Assembly: GCA_003427395.1 (NCBI GenBank) | Contig: BFEA01000402.1 | Location: 214,571 to 248,917 of the forward strand | Length of the DNA stretch: 34,347 nt | Direction: 5' to 3' | From: Chara braunii | Lineage: Eukaryota > Streptophyta > Charophyceae > Charales > Characeae | In this document: positions 12,341-20,824 of the stretch, piece by piece | Numbering within the stretch: the first letter of the stretch is position 1 | Layout of the letters: the number at the start of each line of letters is the position of its first letter | Notes under the pieces: generated by a model | Told to the model about the DNA's origin: nothing | The model's database searches: none | Seen by the model: the letters and a program-made list of their open reading frames with translations, nothing else | Made by a program: the position numbers and the translations under genes

Positions 12341-12556
12341 GTTTTCTTACTCCTCTATGTCTCTCTATCTGTATCTCTTTTCTTACTCATCTATGTATTT
12401 CTATTTGTGTCTCTCTATCTCTCTCTCCCTCCTTTCTCCCTCTCTCTCTCTCTTTCTCTGTCTCTCCATCCATCTTTCATTTCTTAAATTCGTTAATTGT
12501 ACTCAAATTTGGCAGTTGGTTTGGGCCTAAGTTTTTTTTTTTTTTTTTTTTTTTTT

Positions 12557-12601
12557 GGGCGGGCATTACCCGCACCGCCCGCACCGCGAGCGCTTAGCTA
12601 G
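12557..12601 (+). mobile_element. Helitron 3' terminus: GC hairpin then CTAG
   Basis: After a poly-T run comes GGGCGG, a 12-base spacer and its complement CCGCCC (an alternative stem is GCGGG/CCCGC), then GC-rich sequence ending GCGCTTAGCTAG at 12601. The next base is T. A short GC hairpin close to a CTRR end, followed by host T, is the defining Helitron 3' signal and acts as the rolling-circle terminator. Confidence 0.85.

Positions 12602-12630
<29 letters not shown>
12602..12630 (+). repeat. (TA)n microsatellite at the Helitron 3' junction
   Basis: About 14 TA units start immediately after CTAG. Helitrons insert at AT dinucleotides, so insertion into a pre-existing TA array would be natural; the array may also have grown afterwards. 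Confidence 0.9.
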
Positions 12631-12632
<2 letters not shown>

Positions 12633-13407
12633 TTCTCTCTCTTTCTCATATGTCGAGTTGTAGCTATATTAGAACCTCTACATCCATCTGCGGGTTACAT
12701 TTGATGCTACCTGTTGTTTGCCTCTCCAAGAGAGAGAGTGTTCACTACAGCGTGCAAACACAGCATTGAACAATATTTCAATCATTTGATGATTGTTACG
12801 ATGTATGTCATAATTTGTTGCGTTTTGGAGTACGTGAGACACATCAGACCCCCTGTGATGACCAATGTGTGTATGTTGTGTAATGTTTTTGCATTCTCTG
12901 TAATTTAAATTCAAATGTTGTAGGTTGTGAAATGTTTTGGAAGTCTGTGCGTAGGTCGGCCGAGATGCCGAGGTGCAATCATTTTCACGCGGACATGGAA
13001 AACACATACCACATTCACAAACGTCGTGGATGGATAGTTACGAACTTGGCCAGCCGCAAAACCGTGGTGATGAATGTTGTGTTATATATCGTGTACCATG
13101 TGTAAGTCGTTGCCTCTTCGTGCACGACCATAAAACCTGTCATGGCATATAAATTATCGTGTTGCACGGTTGACTACTAATCTTTGTCAATTGGGATCAG
13201 ACACAGACCATTTGTACCGAAAACGGCAATCAGTACTCCTTCCCTATCTCTTTTTCACAGAGAACAGGATGTGCGACACTTACACAATATAACAAAATAT
13301 GCTCTGCAACTTATAAATCGAACGACCTCAACCAATCTACAAAATGTTAATGAAAACACTATCTACAACGCTCTGTTTGTTTTTGGAATGCACTGCGTGC
13401 ACAGAAA

Positions 13408-13928
13408 ATGGACAGTGGTCCACGGGTGTGCGACTGTGGTAGGCCTTTCATGTCATTACGAACTTTGAACTCACATCGTGCGAGGGCATGTCCAGCCGTG
13501 GCGGACGAAAGAACACATGGCCAGGAGATGGGAGTGGTCGATGACGCTGGAGCATCAAGTATAGGTGCAGTGAATCTCGTGAGCGATGAGAGCGAGGACG
13601 TCGGGCCCCGGAGAATGTAGACGGCGAGGGCGGGACATTCGAAGAGCAGCAACCGCAGCCTGTCGAATCTTTTGACAGCTCTCGCAAGCTGGCAGCACTG
13701 ATTTTCTCCGCCACGGGCGGCGTTGGTATGTAGCAGAGCGACATCAATGCTCTCTTGTCACTTCTCACGGACCCGAGATTCTGCACGAGAGACATTGCGT
13801 ATCGTAATAATCGAGAGTGTTTGACATGGGCAGGAAGTCTAACAGACGCTGCTGGATGGAAAGAGTTGAACCTACGTTGTGACGATTGGTCACGGGATGC
13901 GCACGCCATCTTGTGGCACCGCGACTAA
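13408..13928 (+). pseudogene. Plavaka-like transposase, N-terminal part with zinc finger
   Basis: ATG 13408 starts a frame with VCDCGRPFMSLRTLNSHRA followed by RAC. This is a Cys-x-Cys ... His-x5-Cys finger matching the start of Plavaka transposases and presumably binds the element ends. TAG at 13618-13620 ends that frame. After a shift, a segment at 13734-13928 in frame 0 contains WKELNLRCDD and AILWHRD, resembling the domain between the finger and the catalytic core, and ends in TAA at 13926. The linking region is degraded. Confidence 0.65.
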
Positions 13929-13979
13929 CGAACAACATTTCTGGCGATTTTTCATATCGCATTACAGAAATGCGAGACG

Positions 13980-14525
13980 GTGTCTTCTCTAGAAGTGTCT
14001 CCGCCGTCAGAGCACCTAAGTATATCCGGCCCACGCAGCGGGGCGCTAAGTTATCACATCCAGTCGATCATTCGAGCGGACAAAGGTGTGGACGGGAATG
14101 GTAATCCACGTTATGTTATCCCTTTTTCATTGTATTCCGACAAGACACATACAGACGGTCGTAAAAAACAGACGGCGTACCCTCTGATGATGTCACTAGC
14201 CGACCACGCATCCAAAACCAAACTGCTGGTCTATCTTTCTGTGCTTCATCATCGTCCGTGTGACAAAGGATGGGGTCTGCAGTCCACCGCATTCAGAAAG
14301 CGAAAAGCCATCATTTTGCACAAGGCCCTTTCAGTGGTATTACAAACTGCGAAGGAGGCATCTCATGACGGAATAATGATACCGACAACACGATTCGGGG
14401 ACATAACTTTCCACCCTTTCCTCCTCAACTATATTCAGGACTACTGAGAACAATGTGCGATTGCAACTGTGAAGTTTGGTGTATGTCCGACATGCACCGT
14501 ATCCAAAAACGATTTGATGTCATAG
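13980..14525 (+). pseudogene. Plavaka-like transposase, core block with SDKTH
   Basis: This frame (0) contains PFSLYSDKTHTDGRKKQTAY (SDKTH codons 14136-14150), a hallmark Plavaka block with an Asp thought to be catalytic. It continues through FHPFLLNYIQDY to TGA (14445-14447), then in the same frame to EQCAIATVKFGVCPTCTV (CPTC at 14484-14495), another family block, and ends at TAG 14523. Related proteins usually have Pro where the TGA sits, so this is not a simple Trp position. A frameshift near 14515-14525 is needed to enter the next segment. Confidence 0.75.
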
Positions 14526-14819
14526 CCGATTTCACAGACTGCAGGAGATCACAGACGCTAGAAACACACCTCACAGCAGATGTGTTCACCGCTGACAACA
14601 TCGACGTTCACCGTGCAGCAGAATCACGAATGTCAGAGTTGAACATGCATAGTCCGACATGCACCGTATCCAAAAACGATTTGATGTCATAGCTGATTTC
14701 ACAGACTGCAGGAGATCACAGACGCTAGAAACACACCTCACATCAGATGTGTTCACCGCTAACAACATCGACGTTCACCGTGCAGCGGAAGCACGAATGT
14801 CAGAGTTGAACATGCATAG
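14486..14819 (+). repeat. 167-bp tandem duplication inside the transposase
   Basis: Bases 14486-14652 and 14653-14819 are nearly identical; both start TCCGACATGCACCGTATCC and end GAACATGCATAG. The few differences include GCAGAATCA versus GCGGAAGCA. Because 167 is not a multiple of 3, the duplication moves the downstream frame and on its own disables the gene. The high identity points to a recent event relative to the other damage. Confidence 0.95.
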
Positions 14820-16257
14820 GCATGTTCAACAGAACGGCCTTTGGGGGTTCTACAGGGGCCCCAATGGTGACGATCCTCAACTAGACTACCACCTGGCATT
14901 GCAACCAGACCGTATGCACACAATCGAGCACGGCATATTCCTGCACATGATTGACGCATTCAGGACCACAGCCTTTGAGAAGTTGCCGCACGTATCGCAA
15001 ACAGAGATCCTTAAGGAACTAGATGCAAGGTTTCAGAGCGTTCGTGAGAGATGCACGCAAACATACCCCCAACTTGTATTGTCGGTGGCCACTAGCATCG
15101 ACTTTTTTTCGAGGGAGGGACGGTTCGAGGCGAAGCAAAACCGGTCTGTGATGACAGTGTGCGTGTTCCTTATTTATAATATTATACCGCGCTCGACAAG
15201 CAAGGACATTACCATTTGTTTTGTGAAACTGATAGAAATGTACATACGAGTGTTTCAGTGTACAACACACAGTCGTGCTTCGCTCGATGAATGCGACGTT
15301 TTGGTCACGGACTTCGTAACCATCATCAAAGGAAAATTGGAAAAATATCAACCATCAATATGGAAACTCCCCAAGTTGCACAAGCTCATGCATCTAACAA
15401 CGTGCATTGAGCGATCCGGTGTCCCCGACACCTTCGCGACAGATGTTTGGGAGCATCACCACAGGAAATTCTGCAAACAGCCATACCTGTCATCAAACAA
15501 GCGGAAAGCTTCAACCTCGATGGTAAACCATGTGCGGCGGTCATTTGCATTGTGCGAAGAGATCGGGATCGTGAGGAAATGGAGGAAGAGAACGGTTGAG
15601 AACCGGTCGTCCGTGACAGACTGTATGGCCACCGAAATGAACACCCTGGCACTACGCGACACGGCAATACTGCAACTGCGGTGGTTCGACATCGATGACG
15701 AGTACATACGCGAGGGAGAAGGCATTGACAACCATGCGTGTAAGATACTCGAAGAGTTTCCTTGCAGACGCAATTTTTTAGCTGCACTTATGACATACAT
15801 GGTGGAGAATGGTTGTCAACCTCCTTCTGACGACCTGCTTATACACACACGGACACACCTGGCCATCGCTTGCGTACAGGACGGAACAAACATGGGCACA
15901 TTTGTTCAAACTGCAAGAGCGTCGCCATAGTTCCATGGGAGACTAGTGCACAGTGACGTCGCAATTAGAGCAGGCAACGAATGCACATGGTTTGCATCAA
16001 TAGCCATGTTTTTTGTCGTGGACGCACCCACAGACAGCGGTAATATTGAACACAATTGCGGATTTGTACAATGGTACAAGGAGGTCGATAGTGAACAGCA
16101 ACACATGACAGGTTGCAAGAAATTGAAATGGGAGAAGTTGAATGGACGTCAACACACTAGCGTCGTTTCGACCGACACTATTGTAGACATAAAAACAGTC
16201 CGCGCTTCTCTAAGCCACAATAGGGATCGAAACAGCATGCAAAACAGTACAGCGTGA
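14659..16257 (+). pseudogene. Plavaka-like transposase, C-terminal half
   Basis: One frame (+1) runs from the second repeat copy through NGLWGFYRGP, QPDRMHTIEHGIFLHMIDAF (near 14902-14961), PKLHKLMHLTT, WEHHHRKF, LSSNKRKASTSM and VRRSFAL, all in the order of Plavaka C-terminal halves. TAG at 15928-15930 interrupts it. The same frame resumes with HSDVAIRAGNECTWF, FVQWYKEVD, TGCKKLKW and STDTIVDIK to TGA 16257, matching the family's C-terminal tail. The His-rich and acidic residues probably complete the nuclease core (inference from family pattern). With the upstream frameshifts and duplication, this copy is dead. Confidence 0.8.
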
Positions 16258-16531
16258 GGACTGTTTTTATTTGAACAAGTACATATTGTAGAAGAAACAA
16301 ATGGAAACTTAGTTTCTATGTTTGCTAAGAGAGAGAGAGAGAGGAGAGAAAGAGAGAGAGTTTCTATCTGTCGTCGCCACGTGACAGTCATGTTGTTTTT
16401 TCCGAAGTATAGGGAAACAAGAGAGGACATTCGTGTCTTTCTTTTCGTTATTTGTTGAGAAATATCATGTCAAATGTGGCCAAGCTTATGAAGCGGTGAA
16501 AAACCACATGCGAGACGAAAGTGTCCCAAAA
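16258..16531. other. Region after the transposase, no clear gene
   Basis: It contains a short purine tract of GA repeats near 16328-16361. From 16433 an open frame without ATG reads coding-like sequence (FVEKYHVKCGQAYEAVKNHM) into the foldback repeat at 16532 and then the CT array. It may be a remnant exon or element fragment; low support. Confidence 0.3.
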
Positions 16532-16600
16532 AGTTCGCTACTGCGTGACATTTACGTGGTCAACAGTGATAGTCGTTTCAGTTTTGGCACGCAGTACCCA

Positions 16601-16603
<3 letters not shown>
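16532..16603 (-). repeat. 72-bp foldback repeat, left copy 1
   Basis: GTTCGCTACTGCGTGACA at the left and GGCACGCAGTACCCAACC at the right are imperfect inverted repeats of each other. The whole 72 bases is the reverse complement of the copies at 19913, 20080 and 20248. The CACTA core is mutated to CGCTA here. A (CT)n array abuts it on the right. Confidence 0.85.

Positions 16604-16665
<62 letters not shown>
16603..16665 (+). repeat. (CT)n microsatellite
   Basis: About 31 CT units directly after the foldback copy, ending before CCGAAGTATCC. Confidence 0.97.
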
Positions 16666-16667
<2 letters not shown>

Positions 16668-16745
16668 AAGTATCCTATAAAAACGATTTGAAGTTGTAAA
16701 AAAAATTAACAAATCGTCTGTGTCATTCCAATTTGACCGACACAT

Positions 16746-17250
16746 GTGAATAGGAACAAAAACTTACGACGTCGCCCAGCGTTCAGGAAGGAGCGACACA
16801 GAACACTGAACAACAGGGTGCAGGTAAGAGAAGCGAGGATGACAGAGTCACAAAAAAGTAACACGTGTGGTGGCGGCGCGAAGTGCTCATATGTGGGTAC
16901 GGAACCGGTCATCGGTCCAAGGATGGAAAATAAAGACGAACAGCACCGTTGAGAGCTGGCAAGCGAACCGTTGTTCTCATTGACCAGTGAGAGGTCAGCA
17001 AAGAAGTGGCAGAAAATGTTGAGGGACCCTAGGTACTCGGAAATGTACAATATAATAACAGAGGGTGAAGCAAACTCTCCTCAGTTGATATTCGAAGCAC
17101 CAAGGGAAAAGCGAAAGTCGGGGACATGATGAGAACGAGAGAAGAGCAAATTGACATTAATGATGACGACGAATTGAACGTTGGCTTGACCGTTGAGGTC
17201 GTCAAAGGACGATGTGAGGAAAGTTCACTACTGCGGGTATTTGTAACATA
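16746..17250 (+). other. Fragmented coding-like region between two foldback repeats
   Basis: Three short stretches in different frames look protein-coding by residue content: 16746-16952 (basic, NRNKNLRRRPAFRKERHR), about 16960-17130 (SERSAKKWQKMLRDPRYSEM), and about 17128-17250 (MRTREEQIDINDDDELNVGL). The last runs into the foldback copy at 17223. Together they could be the frameshifted remains of one gene. No family is recognised. Confidence 0.3.
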
Positions 17251-17295
17251 AAAAACGGTGGCTTCACCAGTTGATTGGCCCGCAGTAGCCAACCT
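17223..17295 (-). repeat. 72-bp foldback repeat, left copy 2
   Basis: Starts AGTTCACTACTGCGGG and ends CCCGCAGTAGCCAACC, so it keeps an intact CACTA core in the orientation of an element left end. The middle differs from other copies. It faces the three copies at 19913-20319 across 2.6 kb that contain two ORFs. Confidence 0.85.
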
Positions 17296-17468
17296 TCTCG
17301 CGGTGATGGTCGGGGACATGTTCGAAGTTTTTCTTTGCTCGCTATTTTTTTGTTATTGTGACTATGCGAACCCGTGCTGCCTGACAATACGGATACAATC
17401 ATTCTGACGCACAAAGAGGTTGGTGACTTAAATGACATCGCTGTATCAACAATAAGATCTTGGTTGTG

Positions 17469-17469
<1 letters not shown>

Positions 17470-17516
<47 letters not shown>

Positions 17517-17611
17517 CACCTCACATTACCAACAGCCGTTTTATTTCTTCTTCTTCTTCTTCTTCTTCTTCTTCTTCTTCTTCTCTCTCTCTCTCTCCCT
17601 CTCTCTCTCTC
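17470..17611 (+). repeat. (CT)n - (TTC)n - (CT)n microsatellites
   Basis: CT array at about 17470-17514, unique spacer, TTC array at about 17545-17582, then interrupted CT to about 17611. ORFs of Leu/Ser/Phe or Arg/Glu here are repeat translations. Confidence 0.95.
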
Positions 17612-17713
17612 AATGCGGCCATTACACTTCAGGGGTGTATGGATCGACGTACGACATTGCTGACGCAGTTCTTGTTCGTATTCCACTTTGATGTATGTAG
17701 GTAAAAAAAGGTC

Positions 17714-18637
17714 ATGGCTCCAAAGCCAAAATACGAGGATTTGTGCAGGTCTTCGAAGGGCGTGGGAAAGAAGGACAAGGGGAGGAAGAAATGCAAGGCT
17801 GATAAGAAAAAAAAAAGGAGAGAGCATCGCAAAAGCAGATTTCAGAATGCAAAAACGGAGTGGACCAGCAGCCGCAGAAACGGATCAAAAGTTTCTCTCC
17901 CATCAAGTCAGAGGGGGATTTCAAAGCTGAAAGAACGCAATGAGTCACCCCCTGCGACTCCTGCCGCACGGAACCGTGCCAGCGGCGTCGAGAACCGTCC
18001 ACCCAAGGCCCCCGAGAAGAGGTCGCGGAAAGACGGAATGACAAAGGTGCACCAGAGGACAAAGAAGAGAATCACGTACAAAAAGGACAGAATGGTGGAG
18101 ATGATCGATCTGAGAGTCTCGGATGATGTGCACAGCGTGGCCCGAGAGGAAGTAGAAGAGGAACACGACCAGTCCATATCAGAAAAGTATGACGGGGAGG
18201 AGAAAGAGGCAACAAGTGACAAGGGAGGTGACAGTCAAACTTCCGACGGACATTCTCGCGACACTCACGACGCTGATGACGAGGACGGATGGAGCAGCGA
18301 CGGCACAACGCAGGACGAGGGCGGTGACGGGGCAGGCGAAGACGACAGAAGCGCAGACGGAAGAGGGAGTTCCCCATCTCCGGGAAGAACGCGACGCACG
18401 AGGGAAGTCGAAAGTGTCAGCGAGGGAGGCGCAGCCGACGCGCCCTCCATTGACAAGCAACTAGTGAGGCACGACAACGCAGTTAAAAAAGGTAAACAAA
18501 ATGTGTTGAAGTTGCTCCTCTTGCACAACGATTACGTGGTGACGGCGCTAACTGATGTCATTTCCTTATTGCGAGGATGTCGCTTTGATGAACTTACAGT
18601 TAAAACGGGCTGTCGAATTTGGCAGGTGCGAAAATGA
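17714..18637 (+). CDS. Charged 307-residue protein of unknown function
   Basis: Intact ORF from ATG 17714. Residues 1-50 are Lys/Arg-rich (KKDKGRKKCKADKKKKRREH), suiting nuclear or nucleic-acid targeting. Residues 85-125 are basic, about 130-240 are strongly acidic and Ser/Asp/Gly-rich (DADDEDGWSSDG), and the last 60 form a more ordered helical segment (NVLKLLLLHNDYVVTALTD). TGA is preceded by CAG/GTGCGA, a possible splice donor, with TTCCAG at about 18687-18692; the obvious joins do not keep the next ORF in frame. It lies between inward-facing foldback repeats, so it may be a second gene of the Plavaka-like element or captured host DNA. I do not recognise it. Confidence 0.5.
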   Translation: MAPKPKYEDLCRSSKGVGKKDKGRKKCKADKKKKRREHRKSRFQNAKTEWTSSRRNGSKVSLPSSQRGISKLKERNESPPATPAARNRASGVENRPPKAPEKRSRKDGMTKVHQRTKKRITYKKDRMVEMIDLRVSDDVHSVAREEVEEEHDQSISEKYDGEEKEATSDKGGDSQTSDGHSRDTHDADDEDGWSSDGTTQDEGGDGAGEDDRSADGRGSSPSPGRTRRTREVESVSEGGAADAPSIDKQLVRHDNAVKKGKQNVLKLLLLHNDYVVTALTDVISLLRGCRFDELTVKTGCRIWQVRK

Positions 18638-18668
18638 GTGCGAAATGCGGAGTTCTTAATATTATTCT

Positions 18669-19589
18669 GTGCGTTGTAATGTGTCTTCCAGCAGATGGCA
18701 CGAACTCGCAAAGAAAAGTGTGCACGAGCAGAGGAGGACAACACAAGGCAATGAAGAAAGCGGCGTATTCTCGAAGAAAATGGAGGACAGACTGTTCCGG
18801 GCAGTCGCAAAAGCCTTTGCGTTCTCAGCAGCAAAGGACGCAACTCTGTACCCAACAGAGGATGAATTTTTTACGGCGCTGCAAACAACGGCCAGACTGA
18901 TAGGCGAGAACGGCGAGGAAGGACTGCAATCACACGTAGCGGAGTGCGGGATTCGAACAATCACAGGGGAGTGCAACAGAATGATGACAACCGTGCGTGG
19001 AGAGATAACATGGTAACTGAAACATTGGTTCTGGGCTGAAAAAGGGATCCCGCTTGTACGATCGAAGCAAATAGATCACCAGCTCCCTACTCGCAACAAG
19101 ATGGGAGCATAGATGAAGGAGAACAAAACGTGGAGACGGAGCGGCAACGATCCTTGGGGCGCCCCAGTCTTCAAGACGGCACTTACCAAGGTTTTCCAGA
19201 TGAGGAGAGACGGCGTAAACCTTAGCGTGACCCTGCAGCAACTGGCTTTTGCAGAGATGGTTTTGCAATGTGAAATCGACCAGACAACAAAGACCACCAG
19301 AGTAGCGGAGCACATAAAAAAATTGGTCTCTATAAAGCAGCAAATCGCATCATCTGTCCGCAGTCGCGATACAGTCATGAGTTTTTCGATCTTCAAGCTG
19401 GACCGTGCCGTATTTGTTGCTGAGAAGGCTGCTGCGCTATTTCGAGTTGGCGTGCCCTCTCTCCACAGGAGTGGGTCACACAACACAACAATAACAGATG
19501 ACGATTTCGACCTCGAGTTCATTGTACCGCAGCATGAGAGAAGCAGAGACGAGGAGAGGGAAACAGAAAGTCTGTGCGTCAGATCTTGA
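18669..19589 (+). pseudogene. Second ORF of the 17-20 kb segment, two in-frame stops
   Basis: A single frame runs from 18669 to TGA 19589, broken by TAA (19014-19016) and TAG (19110-19112). Read through, it is about 306 residues. Segments such as KKMEDRLFRAVAKAFAFSAA, DEFFTALQTTARLIGENGEE, NDPWGAPVFKTALTKVFQM and LVSIKQQIASSVRSRDTVM look like a helical globular protein with no known motif. The likely start is joined to the preceding ORF by splicing or frameshift, since its first codons are poor. Unknown function; probable partner or continuation of the 17714 ORF. Confidence 0.45.
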
Positions 19590-19590
19590 A

Positions 19591-19619
19591 AGGAAGGGGG
19601 GGGGGAAGGGGGAGGGGGT
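19591..19619 (+). repeat. G-run tract, G-quadruplex candidate
   Basis: GGAAG followed by a run of about ten G, then AAGGGGGAGGGGGTG. At least three long G runs, with the first long enough to donate two, meet the usual G-quadruplex pattern. It lies just after the end of the broken ORF. Confidence 0.6.
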
Positions 19620-19699
19620 GAACAGAATAGTGTGAATTAGAAGATTCATTATGGACTCTGTGAATCATAAGGTTTATTACACAAGGTCACGGTCATTCC

Positions 19700-19701
<2 letters not shown>

Positions 19702-19742
<41 letters not shown>
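19702..19742 (+). repeat. (GA)n microsatellite
   Basis: About 20 GA units. Its orientation is opposite to the CT arrays on the left side of the 17-20 kb segment. Confidence 0.97.
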
Positions 19743-19747
<5 letters not shown>

Positions 19748-19912
19748 ATGAAGACTCTGAACCATGGCACTTGAACAGTCACTTTACAACATACGGTCTG
19801 TTATTTATGATACACAATTGTACAATCCCTTGTAATGCTCATCTTTGTGTGATTGGTCATAGAGCGACTACGTTATGAAAAAAACATCATCCGTGGTTGT
19901 CATCATCACAGA

Positions 19913-20319
19913 GGTTGGCTAGTGCGTGTCACTCTCTCTGTCATGCCACCATGTTGCTAAATTTGTGTCACGCAGTAGTGAACCGTGTTTGTAGCATGCC
20001 ATCTCAGCATTTAATTGAGGCTCCCACACGCGTCCGTCCATAGAATGAAGTACGACAACCCTACAGACTCGAAAAGGAAGGTTGGCTACTGCGTGCCACT
20101 CTCTCGCGCGAACTGTCATGTTGGTAAATTTGTGTCACGCAGTAGTGAACCGTGCTTGTAGCAGGGCAGCGCAGCATTTAATCAACGCGCCCTCACGCGT
20201 CCATGAGCAAAATGAAATACCGCAATCCAGCACCAATCAAAAATAAAGGTTGGCTACTACGGGCCAATGTCTGTCTCGCACTGCCATGTTGGTGAATTTG
20301 TGTCACGCAGTAGTGAACC
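19913..20319 (+). repeat. Tandem ~168-bp repeat carrying the 72-bp foldback, 2.4 copies
   Basis: Foldback copies lie at 19913-19984, 20080-20151 and 20248-20319. Each starts GGTTGGCT and ends TGTCACGCAGTAGTGAACC; the ends are inverted repeats of about 16 bases with two or three mismatches. The first two are followed by homologous spacers of about 95 bases (GTGYTTGTAGCA, CAGCATTTAAT, CACGCGTCC), giving a 167-168 base period. The third is followed by a CT array instead of the spacer. Ending in TAGTG, they behave like multiplied right termini of a CACTA-type element. Confidence 0.9.
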
Positions 20320-20322
20320 CTG

Positions 20323-20344
20323 CTCTCTCTCTCTCTCTCACCCT

Positions 20345-20433
<89 letters not shown>
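20323..20433 (+). repeat. (CT)n then (TATC)n microsatellites
   Basis: Two CT arrays separated by CACCCTGCT (about 20323-20339 and 20346-20375), then about 14 TATC units to 20433. CCTGCT precedes each CT array, so the array start was duplicated. Confidence 0.95.
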
Positions 20434-20435
<2 letters not shown>

Positions 20436-20611
20436 CTCTTCAGTCATTGTGGTCGTTGCATGTCAGGAGTACTGAAAGACTCAACGATTGACATTTGCGA
20501 AAGAGCATATCATATCGTGCACCAGGAGAAAATGACTGGAAGAAACGGCGAAAACCGACGACATGAGCCAAAAATAACGATTTTTTCCCCATACACAGAA
20601 CGTAATGTTCA

Positions 20612-20760
20612 ACGAAACGTGAACACGTTTTCAACACGTTTCAACAAGTTTTCAACACGTTTCAACAAGATTTCAGCACGTTTCAACACGTTCTCAGCAC
20701 GTTCCAACAAGTTATCCACAAGTCTTCAACAAGTTGTCAACAAATGGTCAACAGATGGAC
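20612..20760 (+). repeat. Degenerate minisatellite, 10-11 base unit
   Basis: Units like TTTCAACACG and TTTCAACAAG alternate, giving a double period of about 21 bases, visible as FNKFSTR-type repeats when translated. The array decays towards its right end, where only CAACA elements persist. No gene is supported. Confidence 0.8.
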
Positions 20761-20824
20761 CAACATCCTTTCAACAAATGGACCAACTGATGGACACACC
20801 AGTTTCAGTGAGCCCAATGTTTGG

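Larger units (their letters stand above)
3667..12601 (+). mobile_element. Decayed autonomous Helitron (5' end unresolved)
   Basis: The Rep/helicase gene has the Helitron order: Cys-rich N-terminal region, Helitron-like N domain, HUH Rep nuclease, Pif1-family helicase. An extra ORF follows, and then a 3' end with a GC hairpin and CTAG before a T. Helitrons transpose by rolling-circle replication, insert between A and T, and make no target-site duplication. The left boundary given is the first clear coding base, not the true element end. Multiple frameshifts and stops show that the copy is inactive. Two related 3' ends suggest either a nested copy or a duplicated terminus. Confidence 0.85.
12743..20315 (+). 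mobile_element. Decayed Plavaka-like (CACTA superfamily) DNA transposon
   Basis: The transposase relic has a Plavaka-type N-terminal zinc finger, SDKTH block, CPTC block and a His-rich C-terminal region. A left end CACTACAGCGTG lies about 665 bases upstream of its ATG. TAGTG ends (TGTCACGCAGTAGTG) occur at 19966-19980, 20133-20147 and 20301-20315. CACTA-superfamily elements begin CACTA, end TAGTG and move by cut and paste. The left end matches the inverted right end only over about 18 bases with mismatches, and no target-site duplication is evident because the flanks GTT and AAC are also complementary. Which right end is the true one is unresolved. Confidence 0.55.

Noticed and set aside
11588-12597. 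Long Ser/Leu ORFs on both strands
   Set aside because: They are translations of CT/GA microsatellites with no unique sequence typical of a protein.
17399-17827. 142-residue minus ORF with Arg/Glu repeats
   Set aside because: Produced by the CT and TTC arrays; it lies opposite the better + strand gene start.
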